Positions 35,491 through 44,812 of a stretch of DNA of 64,000 bases are shown here, in pieces (within the stretch, counting starts at the first letter, position 1; each line of letters begins with the position of its first letter). Position numbers and translations under genes: made by a program. Origin of the DNA: Chitinophaga tropicalis (GTDB lineage Bacteria; Bacteroidota; Bacteroidia; Chitinophagales; Chitinophagaceae). The notes beneath the pieces are model-generated. The model was not told the origin of the DNA. It made no database searches and was given only the letters and a program-made list of their open reading frames with translations. The DNA lies in assembly GCF_009758205.1 (NCBI RefSeq), contig NZ_WRXN01000002.1, positions 372,001-436,000 on the forward strand. Reading direction: 5' to 3'.

Positions 35491-36263
35491 TTTCTTTTGT
35501 ATTGAAGCATCCATTCATAGATGCTCATATTATCTATACTATCCCTGTAAGCCGGGTCATAGAACTCATGCCAGCCGGTATGCCCTTTATCATGCTTTGT
35601 AAGCTTCACCAATCCCTTTTTATGATTATTGGTGCTATCTATACAACGCATGCTGTTTTCCAGGAACTGGGGCTCTGCAGTACCGGCAAAGTACCACGCA
35701 TGAATGTTGGCATCCGTGGTATTTTTGAAACGGGTATAGTTAACAGGGTCCATCGGTGCGGGCGACATAGGCACGGCTGCGGCTATACGGGAGGAGAGAT
35801 GCCTGTTGTCTGTGATCGACATAGTAGTACACCATCCTCCTGCACTATACCCTGTCAGGTAAATACGGGAAGAATCTACCGGGTACTTCTTCAGCACATC
35901 ATTCAGGATCACCTCCAGCTGCGGAGGATTGATCCCCCAGCTCTCCGCCAGCGGAGCCAGGACAATGAACTTATAGAGTTTCCCGTCCAGCTTATTCACT
36001 GCCTGGATCTTTCTCCCTTCCTTTATCTGCCTTGGAATACCTTCCCGGAACAACTTGCTGATGTCATGACCTGCAATACTGCGGCCATGAAAACAAACTA
36101 TCAGCGGAAATCTCTCTTTGGATGAGCCCTGGGGTACATGAATCAGGGCCGGAACTGAATGCCATTGGTCCGTAGGCACCGCAATCTCTCTAAAACCACC
36201 TGTGGACATAGGCATCCACGCAACACAGCCCAGGAGTAAGCATAGGAATAATCTTTGTTTCAT
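35487..36263 (-). CDS. Secreted alpha/beta hydrolase (esterase-like)
   Basis: This 258-residue protein has a signal peptide (about residues 1-20), a FPLIVCFHGRSIAGHD oxyanion region, the nucleophile Ser140 in TGYSAGGWC, and a late His in HDKGHTGWHEF. That is the arrangement of poly(3-hydroxybutyrate) depolymerase-like and feruloyl-esterase-like hydrolases. The same fold forms the N-terminal domain of the two giant proteins in this window. It may remove acyl groups from an extracellular polysaccharide made by the same operon, but this is inference. It overlaps the Tat-type subunit gene by 4 bp. Confidence 0.87.
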   Translation of the reverse strand: MKQRLFLCLLLGCVAWMPMSTGGFREIAVPTDQWHSVPALIHVPQGSSKERFPLIVCFHGRSIAGHDISKLFREGIPRQIKEGRKIQAVNKLDGKLYKFIVLAPLAESWGINPPQLEVILNDVLKKYPVDSSRIYLTGYSAGGWCTTMSITDNRHLSSRIAAAVPMSPAPMDPVNYTRFKNTTDANIHAWYFAGTAEPQFLENSMRCIDSTNNHKKGLVKLTKHDKGHTGWHEFYDPAYRDSIDNMSIYEWMLQYKRK

Positions 36264-36300
36264 TTGAGTTTTCTTGTTTTTTAATGGTCAGATGAACGGA

Positions 36301-37422
36301 TCATCTGTATCTGACACTTAAAGTTGTTTTGTTTTTAAGTTGAGTGAATCTTTTTTCGATCAGGTGAAAACTAAGCCATGATATTCCAAAAACAACGGGC
36401 ACGTCTGCAAGGAATAACCAGTATTTATTATGATCGTCTACCGGTATCCATGCAGATATAATCTGAGTCTGTATAACCCAATGATAGATATACATTCCAT
36501 AGGACACTTTACCAATGGCTACTAATATATTGTTCTCAAGGATTTTTGTGATCAATGCCTGCGGACTGGATACCAGCAACAATATCAGCGCTCCTGCACA
36601 GAAGTTCAGTGCCGTATAGTACCATATGTGCTGATAGCTGTTGGTATCCCCGAAATTATAACCCATAGAAGTAAACAGCGTATGCCCGTGGTTTTCATAC
36701 CAGTAATTGGTCAATCCGGCCGCCAGCGTAATTGCCAGTGCCGCTATAAATAACAACAACGGCTGCCGTACCCTGTCTTTCAACCTGAATAATCCTATGG
36801 CCGTTCCCGTAAAGAATGCGTCCAGATGACTGAGCGGAAACCAGTAGATCACATCAAAGACCTGGAAAGAAGGTAATCCCCTCATAACCAGGTATTGCCC
36901 GAACAGCCAACGGAATACAGGGGTGACAAGCAATACCACCACCAGCACTACCCGCAGGGTTTTCCTTGACAACAGGAAAATAACAAAGGGAAAAAACAGG
37001 TAAAACTGCTCTTCTACGCAGAGCGACCAGAAATGGGTATACACCGGGCTTTCATGCCACGCATTACTGATACGGGTAAGGTTGAATGTGTACGTAAAAA
37101 GATAAGGCAGGTCATGCGGATATCCCTCCGGGAAGGCTATCCAGCTATAGATCACCACAAATACCAGCAGGTAGATATAGTAAGGAGGAAAGATGCGAAG
37201 GCTCCTCCTGATCCAGAACTTCTTCAGTCTCGCTGATAATGGCAGCGGCGATTCCTTTTCCTTCAACAGGATGCTGCTGATCAGGAAACCGGAAAGTACA
37301 AAGAACAGCTGTACCCCCATCCATCCAAAGCGGATAATACCGAAATGGAACGCCATCACCAGCAATATTGCTATGGCCCTTACGCCGTCCAGGCTCCTGA
37401 TATAATTGCTTTGTGTTGACAT
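36301..37422 (-). CDS. Acyltransferase family 3 membrane protein
   Basis: This 373-residue protein has about ten membrane segments and the acyltransferase-3 signature: IRSLDGVRAIAILLVMAFHF at the start and HFWSLCVEEQFYLFFPFVIF in the middle. Enzymes of this class (OafA-like) acetylate sugars at the inner membrane. In this operon the likely target is the exopolysaccharide or its lipid-linked repeat unit. Its start codon overlaps the stop of the preceding gene by 1 bp (TAATG). A second acyltransferase gene of a different branch occurs at 41.4-42.5 kb. Confidence 0.9.
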   Translation of the reverse strand: MSTQSNYIRSLDGVRAIAILLVMAFHFGIIRFGWMGVQLFFVLSGFLISSILLKEKESPLPLSARLKKFWIRRSLRIFPPYYIYLLVFVVIYSWIAFPEGYPHDLPYLFTYTFNLTRISNAWHESPVYTHFWSLCVEEQFYLFFPFVIFLLSRKTLRVVLVVVLLVTPVFRWLFGQYLVMRGLPSFQVFDVIYWFPLSHLDAFFTGTAIGLFRLKDRVRQPLLLFIAALAITLAAGLTNYWYENHGHTLFTSMGYNFGDTNSYQHIWYYTALNFCAGALILLLVSSPQALITKILENNILVAIGKVSYGMYIYHWVIQTQIISAWIPVDDHNKYWLFLADVPVVFGISWLSFHLIEKRFTQLKNKTTLSVRYR

Positions 37423-39065
37423 TATGGGCGTTCGGGATAATAGGTGACCAATACTCCGGCCGGCAGCCTTGGCTGGAATGATGTTAGTTTTTGCCGCAAA
37501 GACGCCGCTTCAGCAGGATCTACCGCATAAAAGGATACTTCGTCACCACCACAGATCACATTATCTGAGATCTTCCAGGCAGCCACTTTCTTCCATTGCT
37601 GCAACAGGGTACTGTCAAACCAGGTATCGTATACCACAGCTATCTTTACCTGCTGCCTGCCCGCAAACTCAGCCAGGAAAGCAGGAGAGTAGCGGCCCCC
37701 CAGCTTAGCCTCGGCAACTTCGTTGTTACCCAGTCCCCAGAGGTCCAGTATCCTGTTCCCTGAATAATAGCTCACGGCCCCTACATCGTTGGCAGCAACA
37801 GCCGTATGCTGGTATTCTTCCTGCAGGAAAGCCCCCATCTGGTATTGCTGCTCATAGATATTACGCGCTGCATGAGGCAGGTTCATAAAGGCGCCTGCTG
37901 CACGCAGGGGAAATGGCGCACACACAAATGCTACCAGGAATGTAAACACCAGCTTCTCGATCAGGGAATACCTGCGCGCAGTAGCCGCTGCCTGTCTTAT
38001 ATAGTAATCCAGCAGTATCACTATCACTACCAGGTTGATGGCCACCAGGTAAGCCTCGTAGCGGAATAACCAGCCTACTGCCGCCAGGGCCATATGCAGG
38101 AAGGTAGTGATCAGCGCAATACATGCCAGCTGCTTTATCTTATTCAGCAGTGCTACATTGCCCGCTTTCAGCAACAACACAAGTACAGGGATAATCAGCA
38201 GGAAACGTACTACTGTCGTACCTGATAATGAAGAAGAACCTTCAGGATAAAAACGGTTGGTGAATATGTTCACCATTGTATTATTGCCATAAATCAGTTT
38301 ATACAATACTATCTCCTGTAATGTGCCTCCCAGGCTGCTGCCGCCACTGAGCTTTGCAGCTTTCAGCAAAACAGAGTTGGGCAGCATATGTGCGCCATGC
38401 TGTACAGAGATGTATCCGAATACGATCATCGGCACAAGGGATATTGCCAGTATAACAGCTGTCTGGAGCCATTTCCTGTTATACAGTCCTATGGCAGTAA
38501 TACCTGCCACCAGGAAGAGCGATTCAAAGCGAGCCAGGATAGCCAGGCCGCCTGCAATGCCGGTCAGTACGATATGCCTGCCGGAATAAAGATACAAAAG
38601 CCACATGGCCAGGAAGGCATGCAGCATATGTTCCATACCGCTGGCTGTCATTACTGGTACCGGTACCAGCAGCACCATAAGGACCAATGCAATACACCTG
38701 ACCCATGCCGTGATACTGAAGCGTTGTAGTAAGCGGTCCGTCACGATTACCAGCAACGTTGCAAAGACAAGGTTGATGTAAAGCGGTATCCAGATGCTGT
38801 TGATACCGGATTTAAAGAAAATAGCCAGGATAAATGTGTACAAAGGCGATGAGCTGGCTGCGCTGAATTCCTGCGCAGTGATACCCCATACGCCATGAAG
38901 TGCAAAATTCTTTGCGATAGACAGGTGTATGAACGTATCGTCCAGCGGGTAACAAAAATGACCATTGGTCTGCTGTAATACCTGTCTGCATATGATGAAC
39001 AGCAGCAGGTATAAGAACAGCAATGCAGTTGCAATGGGATAATCCTGTTTAAGGGAATACTTCAT
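37422..39065 (-). CDS. Polytopic GT-C-like glycosyltransferase, putative
   Basis: This 547-residue protein has about ten to twelve membrane segments and an early PLDDTFIHLSIAKNFA motif, an acidic loop after the first helix as in GT-C enzymes that use polyprenyl-phosphate sugars. The C-terminal 120 residues are soluble (DLWGLGNNEVAEAKLGG and following) and predicted to lie in the periplasm. It could add a sugar to a lipid-linked EPS intermediate. No family name is certain. It follows the TolC-like gene by 22 bp and overlaps the acyltransferase gene by 1 bp. Confidence 0.75.
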   Translation of the reverse strand: MKYSLKQDYPIATALLFLYLLLFIICRQVLQQTNGHFCYPLDDTFIHLSIAKNFALHGVWGITAQEFSAASSSPLYTFILAIFFKSGINSIWIPLYINLVFATLLVIVTDRLLQRFSITAWVRCIALVLMVLLVPVPVMTASGMEHMLHAFLAMWLLYLYSGRHIVLTGIAGGLAILARFESLFLVAGITAIGLYNRKWLQTAVILAISLVPMIVFGYISVQHGAHMLPNSVLLKAAKLSGGSSLGGTLQEIVLYKLIYGNNTMVNIFTNRFYPEGSSSLSGTTVVRFLLIIPVLVLLLKAGNVALLNKIKQLACIALITTFLHMALAAVGWLFRYEAYLVAINLVVIVILLDYYIRQAAATARRYSLIEKLVFTFLVAFVCAPFPLRAAGAFMNLPHAARNIYEQQYQMGAFLQEEYQHTAVAANDVGAVSYYSGNRILDLWGLGNNEVAEAKLGGRYSPAFLAEFAGRQQVKIAVVYDTWFDSTLLQQWKKVAAWKISDNVICGGDEVSFYAVDPAEAASLRQKLTSFQPRLPAGVLVTYYPERP

Positions 39066-39087
39066 TATATTGTCAGCTTAAAAAACA

Positions 39088-39816
39088 CTATTTATTTCCG
39101 CTACGGCCCTGAGCCTGTAACACTGCCGATTCAAAAGGAATGCCTATAAGTTCTTCCAGTTCTATCTTAGCCTGCCTGATATCTCTTTCCAGCATTACTT
39201 TTCTTACCATTTCCTCGTTATAGCTACGGTAAGAGATGTTCAGCGTTTCTACAGATACGTCCTTATCGCCGGCAGAGAACTTTTCTTCTGTCTGTTTGTA
39301 ATGGCTGTAAACATCTTCCAGCAGCGGCACCTGGAGCTCCAGCAATTTCTTGTTGGCAGCATACAGTTCATAGGCATTAAGCACATCTGCTTTGATCTTC
39401 AGTACTTCAGACTCCTTTTCAGTCATCAGCACTTTCTTTTCTGCTTTAGCCTTTTTCACATCGGCAGGAATACTGATGAAGCTGCCAAGTGGTACCATTA
39501 CAGAAAAGTTATACCTGGGGAAGAAAGCGTTGTTACTACCACTGTTCTTTATAGTGTACTCGTTGAGGTTACCTGCAGCAGAGAACATATTCAACCACTG
39601 CGCTTTTGCCTTATTAGTCTCATATTTGTTGATCTGTGCTTTGGCAGCATATCCCCTGATAGCAGGGTTCTGCATAGCCAGTTCCACTAATACTTCTTTA
39701 AGTTGGGCCACTTCGGGGGCGTCTGCCATTGGCAGATAGAGGCTTGTCTCTTTTTTCTGCGCATTTACAAATAAACAGCTGCAAAGGCTAACAATTAAGA
39801 AAAGTCCCTTTTTCAT
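39088..39816 (-). CDS. Half-size TolC-like outer-membrane protein
   Basis: This 242-residue protein starts with a signal peptide (cleavage after FVNA, residue 19). The rest is mostly helical and coiled coil, with one repeat of a TolC-type helical hairpin (NAYELYAANKKLLELQVPLLEDV, then the end helix QAKIELEELIG). TolC proteins of about 450 residues have two such repeats, so this has one. Half-size versions may assemble as more subunits per pore. In the operon it lies between the polymerase and the GT-C-like gene, so it could help export the polysaccharide across the outer membrane. No Wza-type export lipoprotein is present in the window. Confidence 0.75.
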   Translation of the reverse strand: MKKGLFLIVSLCSCLFVNAQKKETSLYLPMADAPEVAQLKEVLVELAMQNPAIRGYAAKAQINKYETNKAKAQWLNMFSAAGNLNEYTIKNSGSNNAFFPRYNFSVMVPLGSFISIPADVKKAKAEKKVLMTEKESEVLKIKADVLNAYELYAANKKLLELQVPLLEDVYSHYKQTEEKFSAGDKDVSVETLNISYRSYNEEMVRKVMLERDIRQAKIELEELIGIPFESAVLQAQGRSGNK

Positions 39817-39822
39817 ACCTTA

Positions 39823-41265
39823 TTATTTAGTTTTTAAATGATTATATCGTACTCTGATTGTGATTCCAAGAATTGCGTTCAGGAAAATGGCCGTTTCTAT
39901 CAGTCCGCCGGCTTCCTGCGCATATGTTGCCACGATAATGGCGTATTGCACAGCTGCTATACCTATAAGCAGCAGCCGGTTCAGTTCTCCTTCTTCGTTG
40001 AAATAGTTCTTTATGGCATAATGTGTACCCATATATGCGTACAGGCATACAATGATCAGTCCTATCCATCCCAGCTCCAGCACAGCCCTGAGATAACCAC
40101 TGTCCGGCTGCAGCCCTGCCAGTCTGTGACCAGGATTATAGGTCACACCGTCATTGCCTACTGTCATCACTCCGCCGCCAATGGGATGGCTGTATATATA
40201 TGGTTGTATACCATGACGGTTCACATCACGCAGGTTCAGCGATTCATCCTGCGAGCCCATAAATGCCGTACGGAAACGGATAATGGTGGGGCTGCTATAG
40301 AATGGCCCAAACAGCATGGCCAGCATACCGAAGGTAAAAATGGACGCAGCTATCAGTGTATTCCTGTTATGAAGGTTCACCAGAAAGAACAGTAGCAGCC
40401 CTACCGGCAGCATAACATAAGCGGTGCGGGTACCGGAAAAGCCCAGAGCCAGCAGATGTACTGCTATAATGAACAGCAGCAGAACTTTACGGGGCATGCT
40501 GATCACCTGTTTACTGGCAGTGATCAGGATAGCGCAGATAATGGCGCCACAGGCCATCAATACACCGAATGCCGCCGGATCTGCCATGAAAGAGAATATC
40601 CTGGCCCGGCCCTGTATCATTACCGTCTTGAACTTATCCGGGTTCATAGCTATGTACTCCCTTTCAAACGGCAGCAGGCCCACCGCCTGTTGCAGACAGC
40701 CGTAAAGCGCCGCAGCAGTAGAAATGACCAGCCAGAATTTAAAGAACCAGTAAACATCTTTCCAGGTGCTTAATACCTTCATGGTAATGAACAGGAAAAT
40801 GAGGTTCCTGATATATACCCTGATATAAATAAACCATCCCTGTATGTTGAACATATTGGGATTGAAACACTGTATCAGCAGGTAAGCCGTGTACAGGTAT
40901 AATACCAGCAGGAGAGGGTCCTTATAATAATCTATTTTAGGAACGTCTGCACGCTTCCTGTCAAAGATGCAGCCTGCCAGTACCAGCAGCAGGAATGCAT
41001 CCATCACCACACCAACAGGTATAGCTGTCCTGCTCATCCTTTCCGGCACGTGCACCATCAATGCTACTGTGATGTAGATATAATATCCTGCACGGTAATT
41101 AATTGCGCTGACGGCCGCCAGAGCCAGTCCTATAATACCGCCGGCCACAACAATGCTGAACTTCGCGTCCATGGACGATACATAAGCGATCACCGGGATG
41201 GCGACCACCCAGAGAAGCATGAATAGGTATATTACGGTATTTCGTCTGGCTACCTGCCTGTACAT
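39823..41265 (-). CDS. Wzy/O-antigen-ligase-like EPS polymerase
   Basis: This 480-residue protein has about twelve membrane segments and a large periplasmic loop around residues 340-400 (GGGVMTVGNDGVTYNPGHRLAGLQ). The loop and the topology resemble the O-antigen ligase (Wzy_C) fold. It probably joins polyprenyl-linked repeat units or ligates the product to an acceptor. It is 6 bp before the half-size TolC-like gene and 12 bp after a 38-residue membrane protein gene. No specific sugar can be deduced. Confidence 0.85.
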   Translation of the reverse strand: MYRQVARRNTVIYLFMLLWVVAIPVIAYVSSMDAKFSIVVAGGIIGLALAAVSAINYRAGYYIYITVALMVHVPERMSRTAIPVGVVMDAFLLLVLAGCIFDRKRADVPKIDYYKDPLLLVLYLYTAYLLIQCFNPNMFNIQGWFIYIRVYIRNLIFLFITMKVLSTWKDVYWFFKFWLVISTAAALYGCLQQAVGLLPFEREYIAMNPDKFKTVMIQGRARIFSFMADPAAFGVLMACGAIICAILITASKQVISMPRKVLLLFIIAVHLLALGFSGTRTAYVMLPVGLLLFFLVNLHNRNTLIAASIFTFGMLAMLFGPFYSSPTIIRFRTAFMGSQDESLNLRDVNRHGIQPYIYSHPIGGGVMTVGNDGVTYNPGHRLAGLQPDSGYLRAVLELGWIGLIIVCLYAYMGTHYAIKNYFNEEGELNRLLLIGIAAVQYAIIVATYAQEAGGLIETAIFLNAILGITIRVRYNHLKTK

Positions 41266-41277
41266 AATCTGATAACT

Positions 41278-41394
41278 TTAATAGAACATGATCTTTACAA
41301 AAAGCATCACCAGCGTGAGTGCTACAAAAAGCAGCAACAGCAGCCTGTGAAATGATTTGCTGATCCCGGGCGTATATTTTTTACGTACCGCCAT
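41278..41394 (-). CDS. 38-residue single-pass membrane protein in EPS operon
   Basis: This small frame begins with an ATG that directly abuts the stop codon of the upstream acyltransferase gene, and it ends 12 bp before the polymerase start. It encodes a basic N-terminus (MAVRKKYTPGISKSFHR) and one hydrophobic helix (LLLLLFVALTLVMLFVKI). The position between two tightly spaced EPS genes, the clean start/stop junctions and the plausible membrane segment support a real gene. It may bind or stabilise one of the membrane enzymes next to it. No family is recognised. Confidence 0.7.
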   Translation of the reverse strand: MAVRKKYTPGISKSFHRLLLLLFVALTLVMLFVKIMFY

Positions 41395-42492
41395 TTATAT
41401 TGTTGTTTTATGCGTTACTATCCTTCTCTTCTGTACACTCTCCCCGAACGGTCCTTTGAAAAGGCCTCCCAGGCGCATAAGCATACAGCAACGGTATACT
41501 ATCACAGAGAAAAAGATGGCTATGAAAATGAGCAGTACCAGCAGTACCGTTACATATTCCGCCATGACCGTTCCCAGCAGGAAATACCTGATCAGCGACA
41601 CTATCGGTACATGTAGCAGGTAGATGTACAGCGAGTAGTGTCCGAACGTTCTCAGTACCGGCAGGGCATTGTACTTTGCCAGCTGAAAAGACAACATGAT
41701 CACAAACAGGCTGCCCGTCAGCGCCACAGCAGCATAGAGGAACAGGTTCATTTGCTGATGATGCAGGAAATACACCTGGCATACCACGAAAAGCGGCAAT
41801 AGCGAAACAGGCCCATATGGCGATGACAACATCTCCTGCGTTTTCCCTGAGAAAAAGAAATTGGCCGTCATATTACCAATACAGAAAAAGATGTAGTGCA
41901 ATGCAATGTCATAAAAGGTGCTGACCGGCTTCACAAAAGGAGCTACACTCAGCAGTATCAGAGCCAATACCAGTTGCGGCATCTTCCTTCCGCCAAACAG
42001 CCGGGTGGTCAGGAAATACAGCAGGGTGACATTGAACAATGCAAACAGGTACCATAGCTGGTCCAGGTTGCGGGGCTGTATCAGGATGTTCAGGTAATCT
42101 GAAGGACTTCTCCGCGCATTGGCAACCGTAGAAAAATAGATCTGCAGCGTTATCTGGATCAGCGCCCACAACACATAAGGATACAACAGCGTATTTACCC
42201 TTGACAGCAGAAAGCCCTTGCTTCCCTTGCGGGCAATACCTTTTTCAAAGAACAAACCGGACAGCAGGAAGAAAAGAGGCATCCTGAAACTGTATAACAT
42301 ATCGTTCAGGTCCACTATCCACTGACTGAGCGGCACTCCGCTTTTCTTAAGACCAAATTCAACATGCCTGTACACTACAAGAATGATAGCAATCCCTTTG
42401 GCATAGTCGATCCACCCTAACCGGTCATTTCCGGGCGGCTTGAAAGAGAACAGATCTTTAATGATGGTGTTTTTGAGCATAGAGGTCAACAT
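41395..42492 (-). CDS. Acyltransferase family membrane protein (second copy, other branch)
   Basis: This 365-residue protein has about ten membrane segments. GWIDYAKGIAIILVVYRHVE at the N-terminus (Arg-His pair) and PLFFLLSGLFFEKG are acyltransferase-3/fucose-4-O-acetylase-like. It probably O-acetylates a sugar of the polysaccharide. It differs clearly from the acyltransferase at 36.3 kb. It lies 5 bp after the Wzc-like gene and abuts the small membrane-protein gene. Confidence 0.87.
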   Translation of the reverse strand: MLTSMLKNTIIKDLFSFKPPGNDRLGWIDYAKGIAIILVVYRHVEFGLKKSGVPLSQWIVDLNDMLYSFRMPLFFLLSGLFFEKGIARKGSKGFLLSRVNTLLYPYVLWALIQITLQIYFSTVANARRSPSDYLNILIQPRNLDQLWYLFALFNVTLLYFLTTRLFGGRKMPQLVLALILLSVAPFVKPVSTFYDIALHYIFFCIGNMTANFFFSGKTQEMLSSPYGPVSLLPLFVVCQVYFLHHQQMNLFLYAAVALTGSLFVIMLSFQLAKYNALPVLRTFGHYSLYIYLLHVPIVSLIRYFLLGTVMAEYVTVLLVLLIFIAIFFSVIVYRCCMLMRLGGLFKGPFGESVQKRRIVTHKTTI

Positions 42493-42497
42493 TAGGG

Positions 42498-44687
42498 TTA
42501 TAATTCAAGGTATTCTTCCTCCACATTATTCAACACGGCCCCTATGAATTTATCCCCAAGTGATTCAAAAAATTGTACAGATTCTCTGTCTATCTGGGTT
42601 AATGCAAGCTTGGATGAAAAGATAGCTACTACGCCATCTACATATTGCGCCAGCTCTTTACTATCGGTATAGTCATTCAGCGGAGCTCCTTCAAGGAAAA
42701 TAAAATCATAATAACCGGTCAGGAAAGGAAGATAATTTAACAGGTTGTTTTTGGGCAGTATTTCAGAAGGGGTATAGTCACCGCCTTTACATCCTATTAC
42801 TTCCACACCAGGTACAGGGTATGTAGTTACGATCTCCCTCACTTTGTCAATACTGATCTGGTCAGCCGGTACTGAAAACGTTTCCAGTAACGGCCTTGCT
42901 TCCATCTGCATAGTGAGGTCGTTGTTACAGAAATTTGTATCGATGACCAGCACACTCTTGTTGCTCAGGCTAAGACTGTAGGCAATGGCCTGTGTAAGGG
43001 TGGTTTTACCCTGCCTGGATTCAGTACTGGTGATCAGGAAAGACTTTTTACCGCTCTTTTCCAGTTCAAAGCGTAGCTTACGTAGTAATTCGCGGAAAGT
43101 GTTCTGCCGTTGTTTATGACGCTTATCAGGAACGGAAGTACGTTGCAATACCTCCAGGATCTGGTATTTGTTCAGGTCTGCATGGTTCACACTGCTGATC
43201 AGCTTCAGGTCCAGGTGTCTCTCAAATACTGAAGGCGATTTCAGTGAACCGTCCAGGAATTCCAGTAACAGTACAATGAAAGACGTGAACAGGAAAGTAG
43301 AGATACCTGCCATGCCCATGATGATCACACGTTTGGAAGACTCTGGCTTGAAGGCCGGCTGACCAGTCAGTATCTGCTTGAAATTAAAGTCTGGCGTTGT
43401 CTGGTTGTCCTGCGCCGCATTCAGCTTTTCCTTCAGCTTATTATATTCTTCCTGCGCCATGGTAACTTCCTGTTGCAGGCTGCTTACATTGGCCTCTTTA
43501 TTGGCATAAGAGCCCACAGAGCCACGTAATGCACCAATCCTTGACTGCAGGTTCTTCATGTTCAGGTCAGAAGCGCGCAGACGCGCTTCCAGCTCTGATT
43601 TTTCCTGCTGCAGCTGTTCTTTGGTAACAGCGGTCTGTGTACCGGTAGCAGCATTGCTCAGCTTCTTCTGAAGCTGGCTGCGCAGGTTTTTCAGCTTTGT
43701 ATTAATTGCGTCATCATCACCGCCTTTCTGTGCAAGATCTTCATTGGCATCTGCTATCTGCTTGCGAAGGTCCAGTATCTCTGCATTGTTATTGCCATAT
43801 ACTACCTTGCCGGTGTTGGCAGTCGCCAGCCGCTGGTTCACACTTTGCAGGGAAGAGCTGATACTGTTATAATTACCACGTTCGTCAGTCAGTCCTTTCT
43901 CATATTGCTTGATAAGGTCCAGTTCATTGCCGCTGGCCACTTCTACGTTCAGCAGGCCTTCGGATGCTTTATATGCGCGCAGCGCTTCCACCTTATTGTC
44001 AAGTTCCGCTTTCTTCTGTTTTACCAGTTCGTCAAAAGATTCCACGCTCTGCACAGATCTTTCTGAACGCATACTCCTGTAGTAGCGGATAAATTCCCTG
44101 TACTCAGTATTCACCACGTAGGCAGACTGTTCAGGATTTTCTGACATATACACGATCTCCAGGTAGTCAGTACGTTGTACACGGCCTATGCTCAGGTATT
44201 TGCGGATAGATTCGTAATCGTATTTATATAGTTTGAGAAATTCCAGTATCTTCCTTTCAAGAGGGTTATAGGAAGAAAGCACCTGCAGTGAGTCCAGCTT
44301 GTTACGCAGAATGCCCACCATTTCTTCTTTATTGACCGCTTTATAAGCCTCAGACTGAACATCCTGTTCTGATAACTGCTTATAAGGTCTTGGGTTAGTC
44401 AGGTCATGGATAAGCAGGTCGTAAGACAACATTCCTATTACTACAGGAGAGGTCATTGTCTGGATAACGTTATCGAACTTTACATCCGCTTCAAATATAT
44501 TGACATTCTCATCACGTAACCTGATCTGGTCATTAGTAGTGAATCCGGTTGCAATCTGGGTTACAGAGGAATAAAGCCGGGGTCTTCCCATGGTGAACGC
44601 AAGTGCTGCCGCAATTGCAATAATTGTGCTGATGAGGATCCACCACTTCTTTTTCAATAAGGCCTTTACAAAATATATTATATCCAT
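42498..44687 (-). CDS. Wzc-like EPS tyrosine kinase / chain-length regulator
   Basis: This 729-residue protein has a first membrane helix at about residues 15-33, a Wzz-type periplasmic domain, long coiled coils at about 210-430, a second helix near 460, and a cytoplasmic BY-kinase domain. Walker A (STESRQGKTTL) is near residue 560 and Walker A' (VLVIDTNF) near 590. The C-terminus ends NNVEEEYLEL with one Tyr, not the Tyr-rich cluster of E. coli Wzc. It likely controls polymerisation and export of the polysaccharide. It is the first gene of a ten-gene operon. Its start-codon region recurs as short repeats at 45343 and 52847. Confidence 0.92.
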   Translation of the reverse strand: MDIIYFVKALLKKKWWILISTIIAIAAALAFTMGRPRLYSSVTQIATGFTTNDQIRLRDENVNIFEADVKFDNVIQTMTSPVVIGMLSYDLLIHDLTNPRPYKQLSEQDVQSEAYKAVNKEEMVGILRNKLDSLQVLSSYNPLERKILEFLKLYKYDYESIRKYLSIGRVQRTDYLEIVYMSENPEQSAYVVNTEYREFIRYYRSMRSERSVQSVESFDELVKQKKAELDNKVEALRAYKASEGLLNVEVASGNELDLIKQYEKGLTDERGNYNSISSSLQSVNQRLATANTGKVVYGNNNAEILDLRKQIADANEDLAQKGGDDDAINTKLKNLRSQLQKKLSNAATGTQTAVTKEQLQQEKSELEARLRASDLNMKNLQSRIGALRGSVGSYANKEANVSSLQQEVTMAQEEYNKLKEKLNAAQDNQTTPDFNFKQILTGQPAFKPESSKRVIIMGMAGISTFLFTSFIVLLLEFLDGSLKSPSVFERHLDLKLISSVNHADLNKYQILEVLQRTSVPDKRHKQRQNTFRELLRKLRFELEKSGKKSFLITSTESRQGKTTLTQAIAYSLSLSNKSVLVIDTNFCNNDLTMQMEARPLLETFSVPADQISIDKVREIVTTYPVPGVEVIGCKGGDYTPSEILPKNNLLNYLPFLTGYYDFIFLEGAPLNDYTDSKELAQYVDGVVAIFSSKLALTQIDRESVQFFESLGDKFIGAVLNNVEEEYLEL

Positions 44688-44706
44688 ATTAATTATAATT
44701 ATTTAA
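44670..44706. repeat. wzc start-codon region, first copy of a short repeat
   Basis: This 37-bp block spans the first codons and upstream bases of the wzc-like gene. It recurs at 45343-45379 with two mismatches, and at 52847-52881 with more differences. In each place it lies at the left end of a repeated unit. Confidence 0.85.
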
Positions 44707-44720
44707 CAATTATAGCTTCC

Positions 44721-44742
44721 AAAAAAATCCGGTTATCCCGGA
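44721..44742 (-). terminator. Terminator or attenuator between the 39-codon remnant and wzc
   Basis: TCCGG and CCGGA form a stem around a 5-nt loop, followed on the minus strand by seven T. It lies 34 bp upstream of the wzc start, so it ends or attenuates transcription arriving from the leader at 45.2 kb. Confidence 0.7.
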
Positions 44743-44812
44743 CTTTCCTGATCTTTCCATCTGTTACGTTACGTGTGTAAGTTTCCGGAAATTTCAGGCG
44801 AAGGCCATTCCT

